Both the position numbers and the translations under genes were made by a program. Shown piece after piece: positions 1-9,880 of a stretch of 64,000 nucleotides of DNA. Source of the stretch: Albibacillus kandeliae (GTDB taxonomy: Bacteria > Pseudomonadota > Alphaproteobacteria > Rhodobacterales > Rhodobacteraceae); assembly GCF_003116585.1 (NCBI RefSeq), contig NZ_QEHM01000001.1:62001-126000 (forward strand). Direction: 5' to 3'. Within the stretch, counting starts at the first letter, position 1, and the number at the start of each line of letters is the position of its first letter. The notes under the pieces were generated by a model, which saw nothing but the letters and a program-made list of their open reading frames with translations, was not told where the DNA came from and did no database searches.

Positions 1-759
1 CACGGTCACGAAGGACGAGATGTCCTGCACGCCGCAGCGTTCGCCCATGTCGCGCAGAACGGCGGATTTCTCCTTACCGGCCTTCATCTCGTAGGCGACC
101 ATCTCGAACTCGTCGGCGAGGGCGGGGTAGGAGGCGTGCAGTTCGCGCGCCACCCGCACGATGGCCTGGTCCAGCGACTGGCCGGCTTCGACGCAGACCA
201 GCAGCATATCGAGCGAGTCCGGGAAGCCGCGGGTGATGGCCTCCTTGCGCTCCTCGATGCGGCGGGTGATCCAGTATTTCGGCAGGTAGTACCCGGCGCC
301 ACCTGGGCCGAGGATGTACATCATGGTCTGCTGGGTATCGAACTCCTTGCCGCCCGCGAGGTAGGTCACGTAGACCAGACCCGCGATCAGGCCGAGGACA
401 CCGAGGACGAACTGCGCGAAGTGGAAGAAGCGCACGGCGTCCTTGGACTGGTAGCCCGCCTGGCGCAGCTTGAGCTGCATTTCCGAGAGCTGCTTGACAT
501 CCTTGGGTTCGAGGAAGGTCGCGAACTTCTGAAGCTGTTCGTTGCGCCCGCCCTGACGCAGACGCTCCTTCTGGGGGCGCGTCTTGTCGTTGTCATTGGC
601 GCTGCGCTTGAGTTTCTTCAGCGGATCCTCGGGCTGGTTCATCATCAGCGCGAGCACGCCCAGCACCATGAACAGGCCGAGCACGCCCATGATGATCAGC
701 GGGCCGAAGGGGCCGAGCTGGCCAGTCAGGAAGGTATTGATGTTCTCGAGGAAGCCCAT
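1..759 (-). CDS. tadC: TadC, Tad pilus inner-membrane platform protein (partial, C-terminus off the left edge)
   Basis: Second polytopic platform protein of the Tad/Flp pilus assembly machine, expected to pair with TadB and the ATPase TadA at the inner membrane. The 253 codons present begin at ATG 759, preceded by GGAG about 8 bases upstream. A hydrophobic segment spans about residues 13-40. A charged stretch follows, then more hydrophobic segments at about residues 105-150, and then the start of a GspF-type (T2SSF) domain with the pattern LDMLLVCVEAGQSLDQAI. The reading frame is open through base 1, so the last part of the domain and the final membrane helix are missing. It follows tadB with a 10-base gap. 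The call rests on the domain type and on its position after tadA and tadB. Confidence 0.9.
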   Translation of the reverse strand, partial: MGFLENINTFLTGQLGPFGPLIIMGVLGLFMVLGVLALMMNQPEDPLKKLKRSANDNDKTRPQKERLRQGGRNEQLQKFATFLEPKDVKQLSEMQLKLRQAGYQSKDAVRFFHFAQFVLGVLGLIAGLVYVTYLAGGKEFDTQQTMMYILGPGGAGYYLPKYWITRRIEERKEAITRGFPDSLDMLLVCVEAGQSLDQAIVRVARELHASYPALADEFEMVAYEMKAGKEKSAVLRDMGERCGVQDISSFVTV

Positions 760-769
760 GGATTTCTCC

Positions 770-1737
770 TCACACCTTGATGTTGGTCAGCACGCGCATC
801 ACGATGAGGTTCAGCGTCAGCAGGATGCCCACGACAAAGCAGGCGGGGATGAAATAGGGGTGGTCGATCACCTCGTCGTAGTAGCCCGGGTCGTTGACCA
901 GGATCACGGCGAGGCAGAGCAGCGGGAAGGCCGACAGGAACTTGCCCGACCACTGCGCCTCGGCGGTGATGGCCTTGACCCGGCGGAACAGGCGGAAGCG
1001 GGCACGGATCACCTTGGCGAGGCCCGCGAGGATCTCGGCGAGGTTACCGCCCGACTGCTGCTGGATGGTAACCGCGACCGAGAGGAAGCGGAGATCCTGC
1101 ATGTCGAGCCGTTCGGCCATGTCCTTGAGCGCCTCGCCCACGTCGCGGCCATAGGCGGCCTCGTCGGCAATGATGCCGAACTCGGTCGCCAGCGGATCCT
1201 CGATCTCCTTCGAGACGATGGTGATCGCCGAGGAGAAGGGGTGGCCGACGCGCAGGCTGCGCACCATCAGTTCGACGGCGTCGGGAAGCTGTTCCTCGAT
1301 CATGCTCATCCGCTTCTTGGCCTTCTTGTTGACCCAGAAGTAGATGCCGCCCGTGCCGATCCCGACCGAGGCGATCAGGCGCAGGGCGACCGGGGCCTCG
1401 GTTCCGATGGTGAGGCCGAGGAAGGCAAGGCAGGACACGCCGACCATGAGCATGATCAGCTGGCGCGGGGTAAAGGCGATGGCGGCCTTCTGGGCGCGGT
1501 CCGCCAGCAGGGAATAGAGCGGAATCGAGCGCGCCGACATGTGCTGGCGCATCTCCTTGCGGAGTTGTTCCAGCACCTGTTCGCGCCCGGTGCCCTTGTC
1601 GAGCATCTCGAGACGCCGGTTCACGCGGCTGTTCAGGCTGATGGATTTGCCGAAGGCCACCAGGTAGACGCCTTCGACCAGGACGATGACCCCGATGAAG
1701 ATCAGGCCATAGATGATTGGTTCAGCAGGGATTTGCA

Positions 1738-1738
<1 letters not shown>
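770..1738 (-). CDS. tadB: TadB, Tad pilus inner-membrane platform protein
   Basis: Polytopic inner-membrane protein of the GspF family that works with TadC and TadA in Flp pilus extrusion. It has 322 residues, the normal family length. There is an N-terminal membrane helix at about residues 7-28, two hydrophobic segments near 90-130, a T2SSF domain near 160-290 (ELMVRSLRVGHPFSSAI, then SGGNLAEIL) and a C-terminal hydrophobic hairpin. The start ATG overlaps the tadA stop by one base (TGATG), so translation is probably coupled. A ten-base gap to tadC makes tadA-tadB-tadC one transcript. Confidence 0.93.
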
Positions 1739-3210
<1,472 letters not shown>

Positions 3211-3230
3211 CTGGAGCTCGCCTTGCTGGG

Positions 3231-4469
3231 TTAGGCCGCCTGGGCCTCGTTACGTCCGAGTTCGTGCAGGGATTGCGCCAGCTTGGCGATTTCCTTGCGC
3301 AGGGGGTTCTTGGAGGCTGAGGAGGCCAGCGGGAGGCCGTGATCGGCGCCCTGGACCACGGGCTTGCCGCCGTCCGGAAGCTGGAGGTCGATCGAGATCC
3401 CGAGGGATTCGGCCATCCGCTTGACCCGGCTCTTGCCCGAGAGGTCGGTGAACTTGGGTGCCTTGTTCAGAGCAAAGCGCAGCTTGTTGAAGGGCAGGTC
3501 CTCGGACTGGAGCGCCCGCTTGAGCCGCAGCGCGTTCTGGGCCGAGCGCATGTCGAGCTCGATCAGGGCGAAATAGACGTGGGCCGCCTGCAGCACCGTT
3601 TCCGACCAGTGCATCAGCGCCGTCGGCATGTCGATCACCACGTAGTCGAAGTGGGCGCGCGCCATGTCGATGACCCGCTGCACATCCTCGGGGGTGATCA
3701 CGTCCAGCGGCACGAGGTCGGCGGGCGAGGTCAGCACGTGGAGCTTGTCTTCGTAGCTCAGCAGGGCCTGGCCGAACATTTCGGCGTCGAGGTTCTCGCT
3801 GTCCGAAAGCATCTCGAAGACGACTTCGCGGCGGGGCAGGTCAAGGTAGGTGGACACCGCGCCGAACTGGAGGTCGAGGTCGATCAGACAGACCGAGGGC
3901 GCGTTCTCCTTGGTAATGTTTGCCAGTTCCCAGGCGAGGTTGACGGCGAGGGTCGTGGAGCCACAGCCACCGGCGAGCCCGTGGGTGACCAGAAGGGCGC
4001 CTTCCTTGGATGCGCCGCTACTCAGCCGCGTGGTCGCGTGGCCGGCCTCGGAGGGGGCGTGGGTATCTTTCTTGAGGCGTTCGATGGCGGACTGCAGCTC
4101 GCGCTCGGGGAGCGGGTAGGGGACGAACTCGTCGGCGCCCTTGCGCAGCAGCTGATGCAGTGCGGCCGGGGTCACATCCTCGGCGATGAGAATCACGCTG
4201 ATGTGCCGTGCCTTGGCCTGCGAGATGATCTCGCCCATCAGGACGAGGTTGTCCTCGTCCTCCCCGTCGATCGCAAGTGCGATGAATTCGAGCGTTTCCG
4301 CCTCGGGTTGGCTGAAGAAAGCCAGCGCTTCGGCGAATCCGAGGTCGCCCCAGCTTTCGCCAAGTGCTGTTTCCATGTCCTCGATCAGGAGATCGAAGTT
4401 CTGGACGTCGCGGCTGACCGTGCAGGCGACGATCGGATTGGTTTCGGGTTGCGGCATTCCGCTGCTCAT
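3231..4469 (-). CDS. cpaE: CpaE/TadZ, ParA/MinD-like pilus localisation protein
   Basis: Member of the MinD/ParA superfamily that localises the Tad machine, often to a pole. From ATG 4469 it has 412 residues. This start is preferred because AAAGG and AAGG lie just upstream; an in-frame ATG at 4478 is also possible. The first 130 residues form an atypical receiver domain (CLIAEDVTPAAL-type fold), followed by the P-loop ATPase domain. The Walker A region reads GLAGGCGSTTLAVNLA, so both lysines of the usual KGGxGKT motif are absent. The later Asp-containing motifs (CLIDLDLQFG, YVVIDMPTA) are kept. It is the first gene of the cpaE-tadA-tadB-tadC unit, with 209 bases between it and the OmpA gene upstream. 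Confidence 0.92.
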   Translation of the reverse strand: MSSGMPQPETNPIVACTVSRDVQNFDLLIEDMETALGESWGDLGFAEALAFFSQPEAETLEFIALAIDGEDEDNLVLMGEIISQAKARHISVILIAEDVTPAALHQLLRKGADEFVPYPLPERELQSAIERLKKDTHAPSEAGHATTRLSSGASKEGALLVTHGLAGGCGSTTLAVNLAWELANITKENAPSVCLIDLDLQFGAVSTYLDLPRREVVFEMLSDSENLDAEMFGQALLSYEDKLHVLTSPADLVPLDVITPEDVQRVIDMARAHFDYVVIDMPTALMHWSETVLQAAHVYFALIELDMRSAQNALRLKRALQSEDLPFNKLRFALNKAPKFTDLSGKSRVKRMAESLGISIDLQLPDGGKPVVQGADHGLPLASSASKNPLRKEIAKLAQSLHELGRNEAQAA

Positions 4470-4617
4470 TGCCTTCATCCTTTGTTCCAAGGGACGCAAG
4501 GACGTGCGGGCAATGTTAGAGCGCCCTCCACCCGCTTCGTTCAGCGTCTTCGACGTGGCGGCTGTTGCCGGTCACACGTCGCCCGTTGGAGCGAATTTGC
4601 AGGGTAATCTGGGCAAT

Positions 4618-4640
4618 AATTGGGCCAGAAATAACCAATT
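4618..4640. promoter_or_regulatory. AT-rich inverted repeat upstream of cpaE
   Basis: AATTGG (4618-4623) and CCAATT (4635-4640) form a perfect 6-bp inverted repeat around 11 bases, in an AT-rich patch of an otherwise GC-rich gap. It sits about 150 bases upstream of the cpaE start. It could be a regulator site or part of the promoter for cpaE-tadABC. Next to it, 4649-4668 has a G5/C5 hairpin that may end ompA transcription. Both readings are inference from position and symmetry. Confidence 0.3.
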
Positions 4641-4678
4641 GTAGGGAAGGGGGCGACGATGCACCCCCGGTCCACAGG

Positions 4679-5311
4679 TTATTCTTGCGACTGGAGGCCG
4701 TTGCCGCTGGAAGACCCGGTGAGGGTGCTCACCGTGGTCGCGCTTTCCACGTATTCGCGGTAAACGATCTGTGCGTATTTCCCATCCAGAACAGTGGGAT
4801 GGCGCTGAACGAAGCCCGAGACCTCGGTCACGGTGCGGCGATTGCGCCGTTCGCGGTCGGGGGTGTCGATCACCGGGCGGGTTTCGCCGTAGGAGACCAG
4901 CGCCTCGAGTCGCGAGCGGCTGATGCCGCGCTGGGACAGGTAGGCGACGACCGCATTGGCACGGCGCTGGCCGAGGCTGCGGTTGTAGGCGGAGCTGCCG
5001 ACCTTGTCGGTGTGGCCGTAGACCCGGAAGCGGACCTCGGGGAACTGACGGATCCAGTTGGCCTGACGGTCGAGCGCCAGACGGGCGTCGGCGTCGAGGA
5101 AGGCGCTGTCGAAGTCGAAGTTCACCGTGTCGGGAACCTCGGCCGCAAAGCGCTGGCCCAGGCTGACGGCGTAGTCGAGCTCGCCCCGCATCACCAGCTC
5201 GTTGTTCTGCGTGGCGTTGCCGAAGCTGTTCATGTCGAGGTTGTGGCCGGCTTCCTGGTCACAGCCAGCGAGGGCGGTGGCCAGTACGGCGAACGTGATG
5301 ATCTTGCGCAT
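4679..5311 (-). CDS. OmpA-family lipoprotein of the Tad locus
   Basis: Predicted outer-membrane or periplasmic lipoprotein with a peptidoglycan-binding OmpA C-terminal domain. From ATG 5311 (GGAAGGA upstream) it has 210 residues. A short signal peptide ends in the lipobox LAGC, with Cys17 as the lipidated residue. The OmpA-like domain lies near residues 75-180 (NFDFDSAFLD, RVYGHTDKVGSSAYNRSLGQRRANAVVAYL). It sits 16 bases after the secretin gene. Classical tad loci usually have a CpaD/RcpB lipoprotein here, so this protein may take over that role or anchor the secretin to the cell wall. That functional link is inference. Confidence 0.85.
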   Translation of the reverse strand: MRKIITFAVLATALAGCDQEAGHNLDMNSFGNATQNNELVMRGELDYAVSLGQRFAAEVPDTVNFDFDSAFLDADARLALDRQANWIRQFPEVRFRVYGHTDKVGSSAYNRSLGQRRANAVVAYLSQRGISRSRLEALVSYGETRPVIDTPDRERRNRRTVTEVSGFVQRHPTVLDGKYAQIVYREYVESATTVSTLTGSSSGNGLQSQE

Positions 5312-5327
5312 CTGCGGGTCCTTCCGC

Positions 5328-6749
5328 TCAGTCCAGAACATAGCCGTAGGAGCCGCTGAAATCCTGCTTGGCCACCTCTCCCACGGCACCCGTCGAGCGG
5401 GCACGCTGGGAAGTCTGGCCGAACAGGAACAGATCCTTTTCGCTCGGCGGTTTCACACGGTCGGTGGGCAGGGCGAAGGCTTCGCCCCGGGTGGGAGAAA
5501 CAAGATGGGCGGTGATGATGATCACCAGTTCCGTCTGGCTGCGTTCGTAGGCCGAGCTGCGGAACAGCGCGCCCAGAACCGGCACATCCCCGAGCCAGGG
5601 CAGCTGGCCGACCGAGTCGAGGAAGTTGTCTTGCATCAGGCCCGCGATGGCGAAGCTCTCGCCGTCACGCAGTTCCACGGTCGACGAGGTCTCGCGCCGG
5701 GTGAAGGCGTCGACGCTGAAGCCGTTGTAGGTGACCGCATTGGTCGGGTCGAGCGAGGAGACGGCGGCCATCAGTTCGAGGTTGATGACGTCCTTGTCGA
5801 CCACGCGCGGGGTAAAGTTCAGCTCGATGCCGAAGGGCTTGTACTGGATGGTGACGCTGTTGTCGTCCTGTGCCACCGGGATCGGGTATTCGCCACCGGC
5901 GAGGAACTTGGCCTCCTGCCCCGACAGGGCGGTGAGGTTCGGTTCGGCCAGGGTGCGGACCACGCCTTTTTCTTCGAGCGCTTCGAGCAGCAGGCCCACC
6001 TGCACCGATCCTGCGTTGAAGCCGAAGAGGATGGCGCCGGTGTTGTCGTTGCTCGTGGGGATGTTGCCGCCAAGGCTGTTGCCCAGCGATGTCTGGTTGT
6101 TCAGGGTGCCGGTCCCGCCATTCACGCCGGTATCGCCGCCGAAGATCGACCCGTTCACCCCGAGGGAGGAGCTGAGCGATTTGGAGACGGTGCGCTGCAT
6201 CTCGGCAAAGCGGACCTTGAGCATCACCTGCTGCACGCCGCCGACACTCATCAGGTTCGAGACACGTTCGGGGGCGTAGCGTTCGGCAAGGTCGAGCGCG
6301 CGCTGGAGGCGCTGCGCGCTGGACACCACGCCGGAGAGCACGATGCCGTCATTCGCGGTGCGGACCTCGATGTTCTCGCCGGGGAGAATCTGGCGCAGGC
6401 GTTCCTTGAATTCGCTGACGTCGGCCGCGACTCGCACGTCGACGTTGGTGATCAGCTGGCCGGCCGCGTTCAGCAGCGTCAGCGTGGTCAGACCCGGCGA
6501 CTTGCCGAGCACGTAAATGGTGCGGTCCGACAGCGACGAGATGTCGGCGATGCCCGGGTTGGCGATGCTCAGTTCCGAGAAGGGAACGTCGCTCTCGACC
6601 ACGATCGCGCGGTTCATCGGGACATCGAGCGTCGATGCGACGCCCTGACGGACCACCCGCACGGTTTCGGCGTGTGCCCCGGCGATGAATACGGGTTGCG
6701 CTAGGACGAGCCCCAGCAGGGCCGCCTTCAGGGTGTCTTTCAATGTCAT
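5328..6749 (-). CDS. cpaC: CpaC/RcpA outer-membrane secretin of the Tad pilus
   Basis: Forms the outer-membrane pore for the Flp pilus. From ATG 6749 (AGGCAGG upstream) it has 473 residues. The signal peptide ends near AHA at about residue 27. The pilus/secretin N domain is at about 30-105 (ANPGIADISSLSDRTIYVLGK). A BON-like segment (VRTANDGIVLSGVVSS) and the secretin domain follow from about 170 (VGLLLEALEEKGVVRTLAEPNLTALSGQEAKFL) to near 430. A Gly/Asn/Thr-rich insert (about residues 205-240) lies in the expected gate region. It is followed closely by the OmpA lipoprotein gene, and a strong terminator separates it from cpaB. Confidence 0.93.
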   Translation of the reverse strand: MTLKDTLKAALLGLVLAQPVFIAGAHAETVRVVRQGVASTLDVPMNRAIVVESDVPFSELSIANPGIADISSLSDRTIYVLGKSPGLTTLTLLNAAGQLITNVDVRVAADVSEFKERLRQILPGENIEVRTANDGIVLSGVVSSAQRLQRALDLAERYAPERVSNLMSVGGVQQVMLKVRFAEMQRTVSKSLSSSLGVNGSIFGGDTGVNGGTGTLNNQTSLGNSLGGNIPTSNDNTGAILFGFNAGSVQVGLLLEALEEKGVVRTLAEPNLTALSGQEAKFLAGGEYPIPVAQDDNSVTIQYKPFGIELNFTPRVVDKDVINLELMAAVSSLDPTNAVTYNGFSVDAFTRRETSSTVELRDGESFAIAGLMQDNFLDSVGQLPWLGDVPVLGALFRSSAYERSQTELVIIITAHLVSPTRGEAFALPTDRVKPPSEKDLFLFGQTSQRARSTGAVGEVAKQDFSGSYGYVLD

Positions 6750-6885
6750 GTGACCTGCCTCTCCGATCACGCCTCGATGCCGGGTCTTTGTTGCCCGTTT
6801 CCCGCGCAGTCTGCGGTAGATTGGTTTTTAACGCAAGAATCAAAGGTTTCCGCTGATATTCTTATGTGGATAACCGGCAACAATA

Positions 6886-6917
6886 GAAAAACGGGGCCCG
6901 GTCTGACCGGGCCCCGT
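6886..6917 (-). terminator. Rho-independent terminator after cpaB
   Basis: A perfect 12-bp stem, ACGGGGCCCGGT (6891-6902) and ACCGGGCCCCGT (6906-6917), closes on a 3-base loop. Read on the minus strand it is followed by five T. It lies 24 bases past the cpaB stop. It should end most transcription from cpaB, so the secretin gene probably needs its own promoter in 6750-6885 or read-through. Confidence 0.88.
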
Positions 6918-6941
6918 GCTCGTAAAAGTTGTGGATTTTCA

Positions 6942-7799
6942 TCAGTTTGTGCAGGGGATCGGGATATCCATCACCTCTGCGCCGCGGCGGGTGCGGATGG
7001 TGCAGACGCGCTCTTCGGCCTTTTCGGGGGCGGCTTCAACCTCTCCGAGACCCAGCAGCGAGCGCTGGTCGACCTCGATGGCGGAAGCGATGGTATCGTC
7101 CTCGGCGCCCACCAGCGACAGCGACAGGCGACCGGTGCTCTGGGCCTGGGCGAGGGAGGCGACGTCGGCCGGCTTGGCGGCGACGGTCACGGTCCGCGCG
7201 ATGGTGGTGGAGCCGATATCGCCGTTGGCGCTCTGGTCCACCGCGATCAGCTGGATGTTGGCCTGGATCAGGCGGGTCACGTCACCGCGGGAGCCATCCT
7301 CGATGCCGCGGAGGCTGCCGGTCCAGTAGACATCGACCCGGTCACCGGGGCGCAGGAAGCCCGAGACGCCCGAGGCCACGTCGACCTTGATGGCGAAAGC
7401 GCGCATGCCACGCTCGAGGCGCGAGGTGATGCCGGCATCTTCGCCGGGCTCGGTCACCTTGACGGCCATGATCGGCTCGTCCTTCTCCATCGTGCGCAGC
7501 ACGACGCGCATGTCCTTCTGGTCGGGCGGGAACAGCTTGTCCTTGTCGCGGTAGGTGCCCTCGGGGATGGCATTCACCGGCCACTTGACCGCGCGGACGC
7601 TGTCCTTGGTCAGCTGTTCGCCGTAGCGAAGCGGCTTGGCCGCCACGAAGACATCGACGGTCGGCACCACGGCGTCACGTGCGGCGCGTTCCCGGGCCAG
7701 TTCCTTCTGATAGGCGGTGATGTAGTTCTTGGCCATCATCACCGCGCCACCCGCGAGGGCGACGCCGACGATCAGGACCAGTCCGAAAATGGCGCGCAT
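6942..7799 (-). CDS. cpaB: CpaB/RcpC, Tad pilus assembly protein with SAF domain
   Basis: Periplasmic protein that works with the secretin, perhaps by gating it. It has 285 residues, with an N-terminal membrane anchor or uncleaved signal at about 3-24. A SAF-type domain starts near residue 48 (VDVFVAAKPLRYGEQLTKDSVRAVKWP). The RcpC/CpaB core is near 120-240 (SGFLRPGDRVDVYWTG, TRLIQANIQLIAVDQ). The C-terminus has two cysteines (CTIRTRRG, IPCTN), which could form a disulfide. It starts at ATG 7799 and is followed by the terminator at 6886-6917. About 210 bases separate it from pilin B upstream. Confidence 0.92.
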   Translation of the reverse strand: MRAIFGLVLIVGVALAGGAVMMAKNYITAYQKELARERAARDAVVPTVDVFVAAKPLRYGEQLTKDSVRAVKWPVNAIPEGTYRDKDKLFPPDQKDMRVVLRTMEKDEPIMAVKVTEPGEDAGITSRLERGMRAFAIKVDVASGVSGFLRPGDRVDVYWTGSLRGIEDGSRGDVTRLIQANIQLIAVDQSANGDIGSTTIARTVTVAAKPADVASLAQAQSTGRLSLSLVGAEDDTIASAIEVDQRSLLGLGEVEAAPEKAEERVCTIRTRRGAEVMDIPIPCTN

Positions 7800-7980
7800 G
7801 GTTCCACCTTTCCCAGTATCCGGGGTCTCCGGGGCTGAAATTCTTGCGGCTCTACCCCGGGGTCAGTCCCCTCGGGGCAGGCCGAGCCTGCCTTGCAGTG
7901 TCCTAGCCATTCAATGTGGCCAAATCGTGGTGTTGGAATGACCCGCTGGCGGTAATCCTGCGGATAATCCTGTTTTGTCT

Positions 7981-8004
7981 CCTGTCCGTGGATGTTCGGA
8001 CAGG
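7981..8004 (-). terminator. Hairpin after pilin B, possible terminator
   Basis: CCTGTCCG (7981-7988) and CGGACAGG (7997-8004) form a perfect 8-bp stem with an 8-base loop, six bases after the pilin stop. No T-run follows on the minus strand, so it may be a weak terminator or an mRNA 3'-end stabiliser that lets pilin mRNA accumulate over cpaB. Confidence 0.45.
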
Positions 8005-8010
8005 GGGCGG

Positions 8011-8193
8011 TCATTCGCCCGGCGTGATGTCGGTGAGATACTCGCCGACGCTGACGCCGACGCCGCCGGAACCTTCCTGGATTGCGGTAAAGGCCGCTCC
8101 GGCCAATGCCACCACTGCAGCCGTCAGGACGACCCAGTCGACCGTGACAGCGCCGTCTTCCCGCTCCAGAAAGCGTTTGATTTTATTTAACAT
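8011..8193 (-). CDS. Flp-type pilin B
   Basis: Small major or minor pilin of the Tad system, 60 residues. It has a basic leader (MLNKIKRFLEREDG), a probable prepilin-peptidase cut after Gly14, then a hydrophobic helix at about 15-38 and a Gly/Ser-rich acidic tail. The mature N-terminus is AVTVDWVV: Asp stands at +5 where classical Flp pilins have Glu followed by Tyr. The region around the cleavage site and helix is almost identical to pilin A upstream, while the C-terminal thirds differ. No prepilin peptidase gene lies in the window. Confidence 0.88.
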   Translation of the reverse strand: MLNKIKRFLEREDGAVTVDWVVLTAAVVALAGAAFTAIQEGSGGVGVSVGEYLTDITPGE

Positions 8194-8419
8194 TGTAACC
8201 TCTCGGGTTGGCGAAAACAGTGTCGTTCAGTCGGGCTTTGCTTTGAGGTCGGCTGCCCCCACGGCTCCGGTCCTCGTAAACCCGGGTCTTGTCTTGATAT
8301 TAAGGCTGCCGAATTGGGCAGCATTGGGGCGCGATAGGCGCCGAAACTTGTGCTTTTCGATCTATTTTTGTGGCGGTTGCCTCGGCAAAACGGGGTCTGC
8401 CAAAAGCGGCCTCCACCTC

Positions 8420-8455
8420 AAGTAAAGGCCGCGCCCGGGGCTCCGGGCGCGGCCT
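8420..8455 (-). terminator. Terminator after pilin A
   Basis: A perfect 13-bp GC-rich stem (arms 8426-8438 and 8443-8455, 4-base loop) starts 24 bases beyond the pilin A stop. On the minus strand it is followed by TTTACTT. It separates the two pilin genes, so pilin A is probably made from a short, abundant mRNA of its own. Confidence 0.8.
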
Positions 8456-8479
8456 CTGGCATCAGTCTGCGAGTAAGAG

Positions 8480-8659
8480 TTACTCGGGTGCCTGGTTCTC
8501 GATGAAGGTACCGGTGGACTCGGTCAGGCTGGTGGCGCCATCGGAGATCGCGGTGTAGGCGGCACCGGCCAGGGCAACAACGGCTGCGGTCAGAACGACC
8601 CAGTCAACGGTCACGGCGCCGTCTTCGGACTTACGGAATTTGTTGATGAGCTTCATCAT
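8480..8659 (-). CDS. Flp-type pilin A
   Basis: Flp-family type IVb pilin, 59 residues from ATG 8659; ATG 8656 is equally possible. GGAGGG lies about 8 bases upstream. Leader MMKLINKFRKSEDG, predicted cleavage after Gly, mature start AVTVDWVV, then a hydrophobic helix and a Thr/Ser-rich tail ending in ENQAPE. It is a paralogue of the pilin at 8011-8193. It has its own terminator and a long upstream gap, so it is likely the strongly expressed pilin of the pair. Which one forms the shaft cannot be told from sequence. Confidence 0.88.
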   Translation of the reverse strand: MMKLINKFRKSEDGAVTVDWVVLTAAVVALAGAAYTAISDGATSLTESTGTFIENQAPE

Positions 8660-9010
8660 GTCTTGTCCCTCCAAAGGATCAAACTTGGTTACGTTTAGCG
8701 CGACGTCTGATGCCGAACCGTCTCTCTCTTGGCCCGGGATCGTTGCGATGAGAGAGGTATCGCCGTGATGCGTGGCAGGAATTGGGCCAAATACGGGAAT
8801 TTTCAAAGCAGGGCATGTTTTCGCGGGGTTTCAGGTCAAGTGTCTGATTTTTAATAATAAGATTAACTCGCGCGCGCCGGGGTCGCCGCGAAAGCGATGC
8901 AAATCCGCGCCAAAACTGGCAAAAGTGACAGGATCGGGGCAGGAATTTCTGGCGAGAGGCCCCGGATTGGGCGAGAAAAAACAAAAAAGACAAGAGCAGT
9001 TAGGCAGGCA
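8660..9010. other. Divergent intergenic region between pilin A and the transglycosylase
   Basis: These 351 bases hold no convincing gene. They contain an AT-rich tract around 8846-8870 (TTTTTAATAATAAGATTAA), which stands out from the GC-rich surroundings and is the likeliest promoter area for one or both divergent genes. I find no clear inverted repeat here. Confidence 0.5.
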
Positions 9011-9880
9011 ATGTTCAGGCGTTCAGTTCTCCTGTGCTGCCTGGGGCTGTCCCTGGCCCAGGCCGGGACCGCATGGCCCGAGACACCGGGGGCGTTTCCG
9101 GAGTTTCAGGCCAAGCGCGTGACAGCGCCGGGAGCCAAGACCGCAGCGGTGCCCGATCCGGCGCGCCGCCGCATCACCGTGCAGATCGACCCCAAGGAAC
9201 AGGCGGAGCGGCTGGCCGCGCTGCCCAAGTTCCCCGCGGCCACACCGAAGATCGACAGCGACGCCGCCGAAGGGCCAAGGCCGCCCGCGCAGGCAGGGGG
9301 CAGCTACGACTGGTTCTGGGACGCGGTCTCGCCCGCGATGGCCGACAGCGGCCCCGGGCGGCTCGACACGGCGCTGCGCGCCATTGCCGGCTCCGGCCGG
9401 GTCCGCGCGCCGCGCCTGCAGGACCTTCAGGACATCGCCCGCGCGCAGGGCGCCTCGATCCTCGGCTCGACGGTCGGCACCTCTGTCTCCCCGGCACTGG
9501 TGCTGGCGGTGATCTCGGTGGAATCCGCCGGCCGCTCGAATGCGGTCAGCCACGCGGGGGCCGCCGGGCTGATGCAGCTGATGCCCGACACGGCCACCCG
9601 CTTCGGCGTCTCCGACCGCCTCGTGGCACAGCAGAGCATCGCCGGCGGGGTCAAGTACCTCGACTGGCTGATGAGGGAATTCGACAACGACCCGATCCTG
9701 GTGCTGGCGGGCTACAACGCGGGGGAGGGCGCGGTGAAGAAGCACGGCGGCGTCCCGCCCTATGCCGAAACCCGCGACTATGTCCCGAAGGTATTGGCCG
9801 CCTTCCAGATCGCCAGCGGCCTCTGCCGGACCCGGCCCGAGCTGATCACGGATGGCTGTGTCTTCGTGGCGATGAACTAG
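9011..9880 (+). CDS. Lytic transglycosylase, SLT domain
   Basis: Periplasmic peptidoglycan-cleaving enzyme of the Slt/MltE type. From ATG 9011 (AGGCAGGCA upstream) it has 289 residues with a signal peptide at about 1-22. A Pro/Ala-rich linker follows. The SLT domain occupies about 155-260: catalytic Glu in VISVESAGRSNAVS, then AGLMQLMPDTATRFGV and LAGYNAGEGAV. Tad and type II/IV systems often carry such an enzyme to open the cell wall. Its divergent position beside the pilin genes suggests that use, but it could equally serve general wall turnover. Confidence 0.9.
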   Translation: MFRRSVLLCCLGLSLAQAGTAWPETPGAFPEFQAKRVTAPGAKTAAVPDPARRRITVQIDPKEQAERLAALPKFPAATPKIDSDAAEGPRPPAQAGGSYDWFWDAVSPAMADSGPGRLDTALRAIAGSGRVRAPRLQDLQDIARAQGASILGSTVGTSVSPALVLAVISVESAGRSNAVSHAGAAGLMQLMPDTATRFGVSDRLVAQQSIAGGVKYLDWLMREFDNDPILVLAGYNAGEGAVKKHGGVPPYAETRDYVPKVLAAFQIASGLCRTRPELITDGCVFVAMN

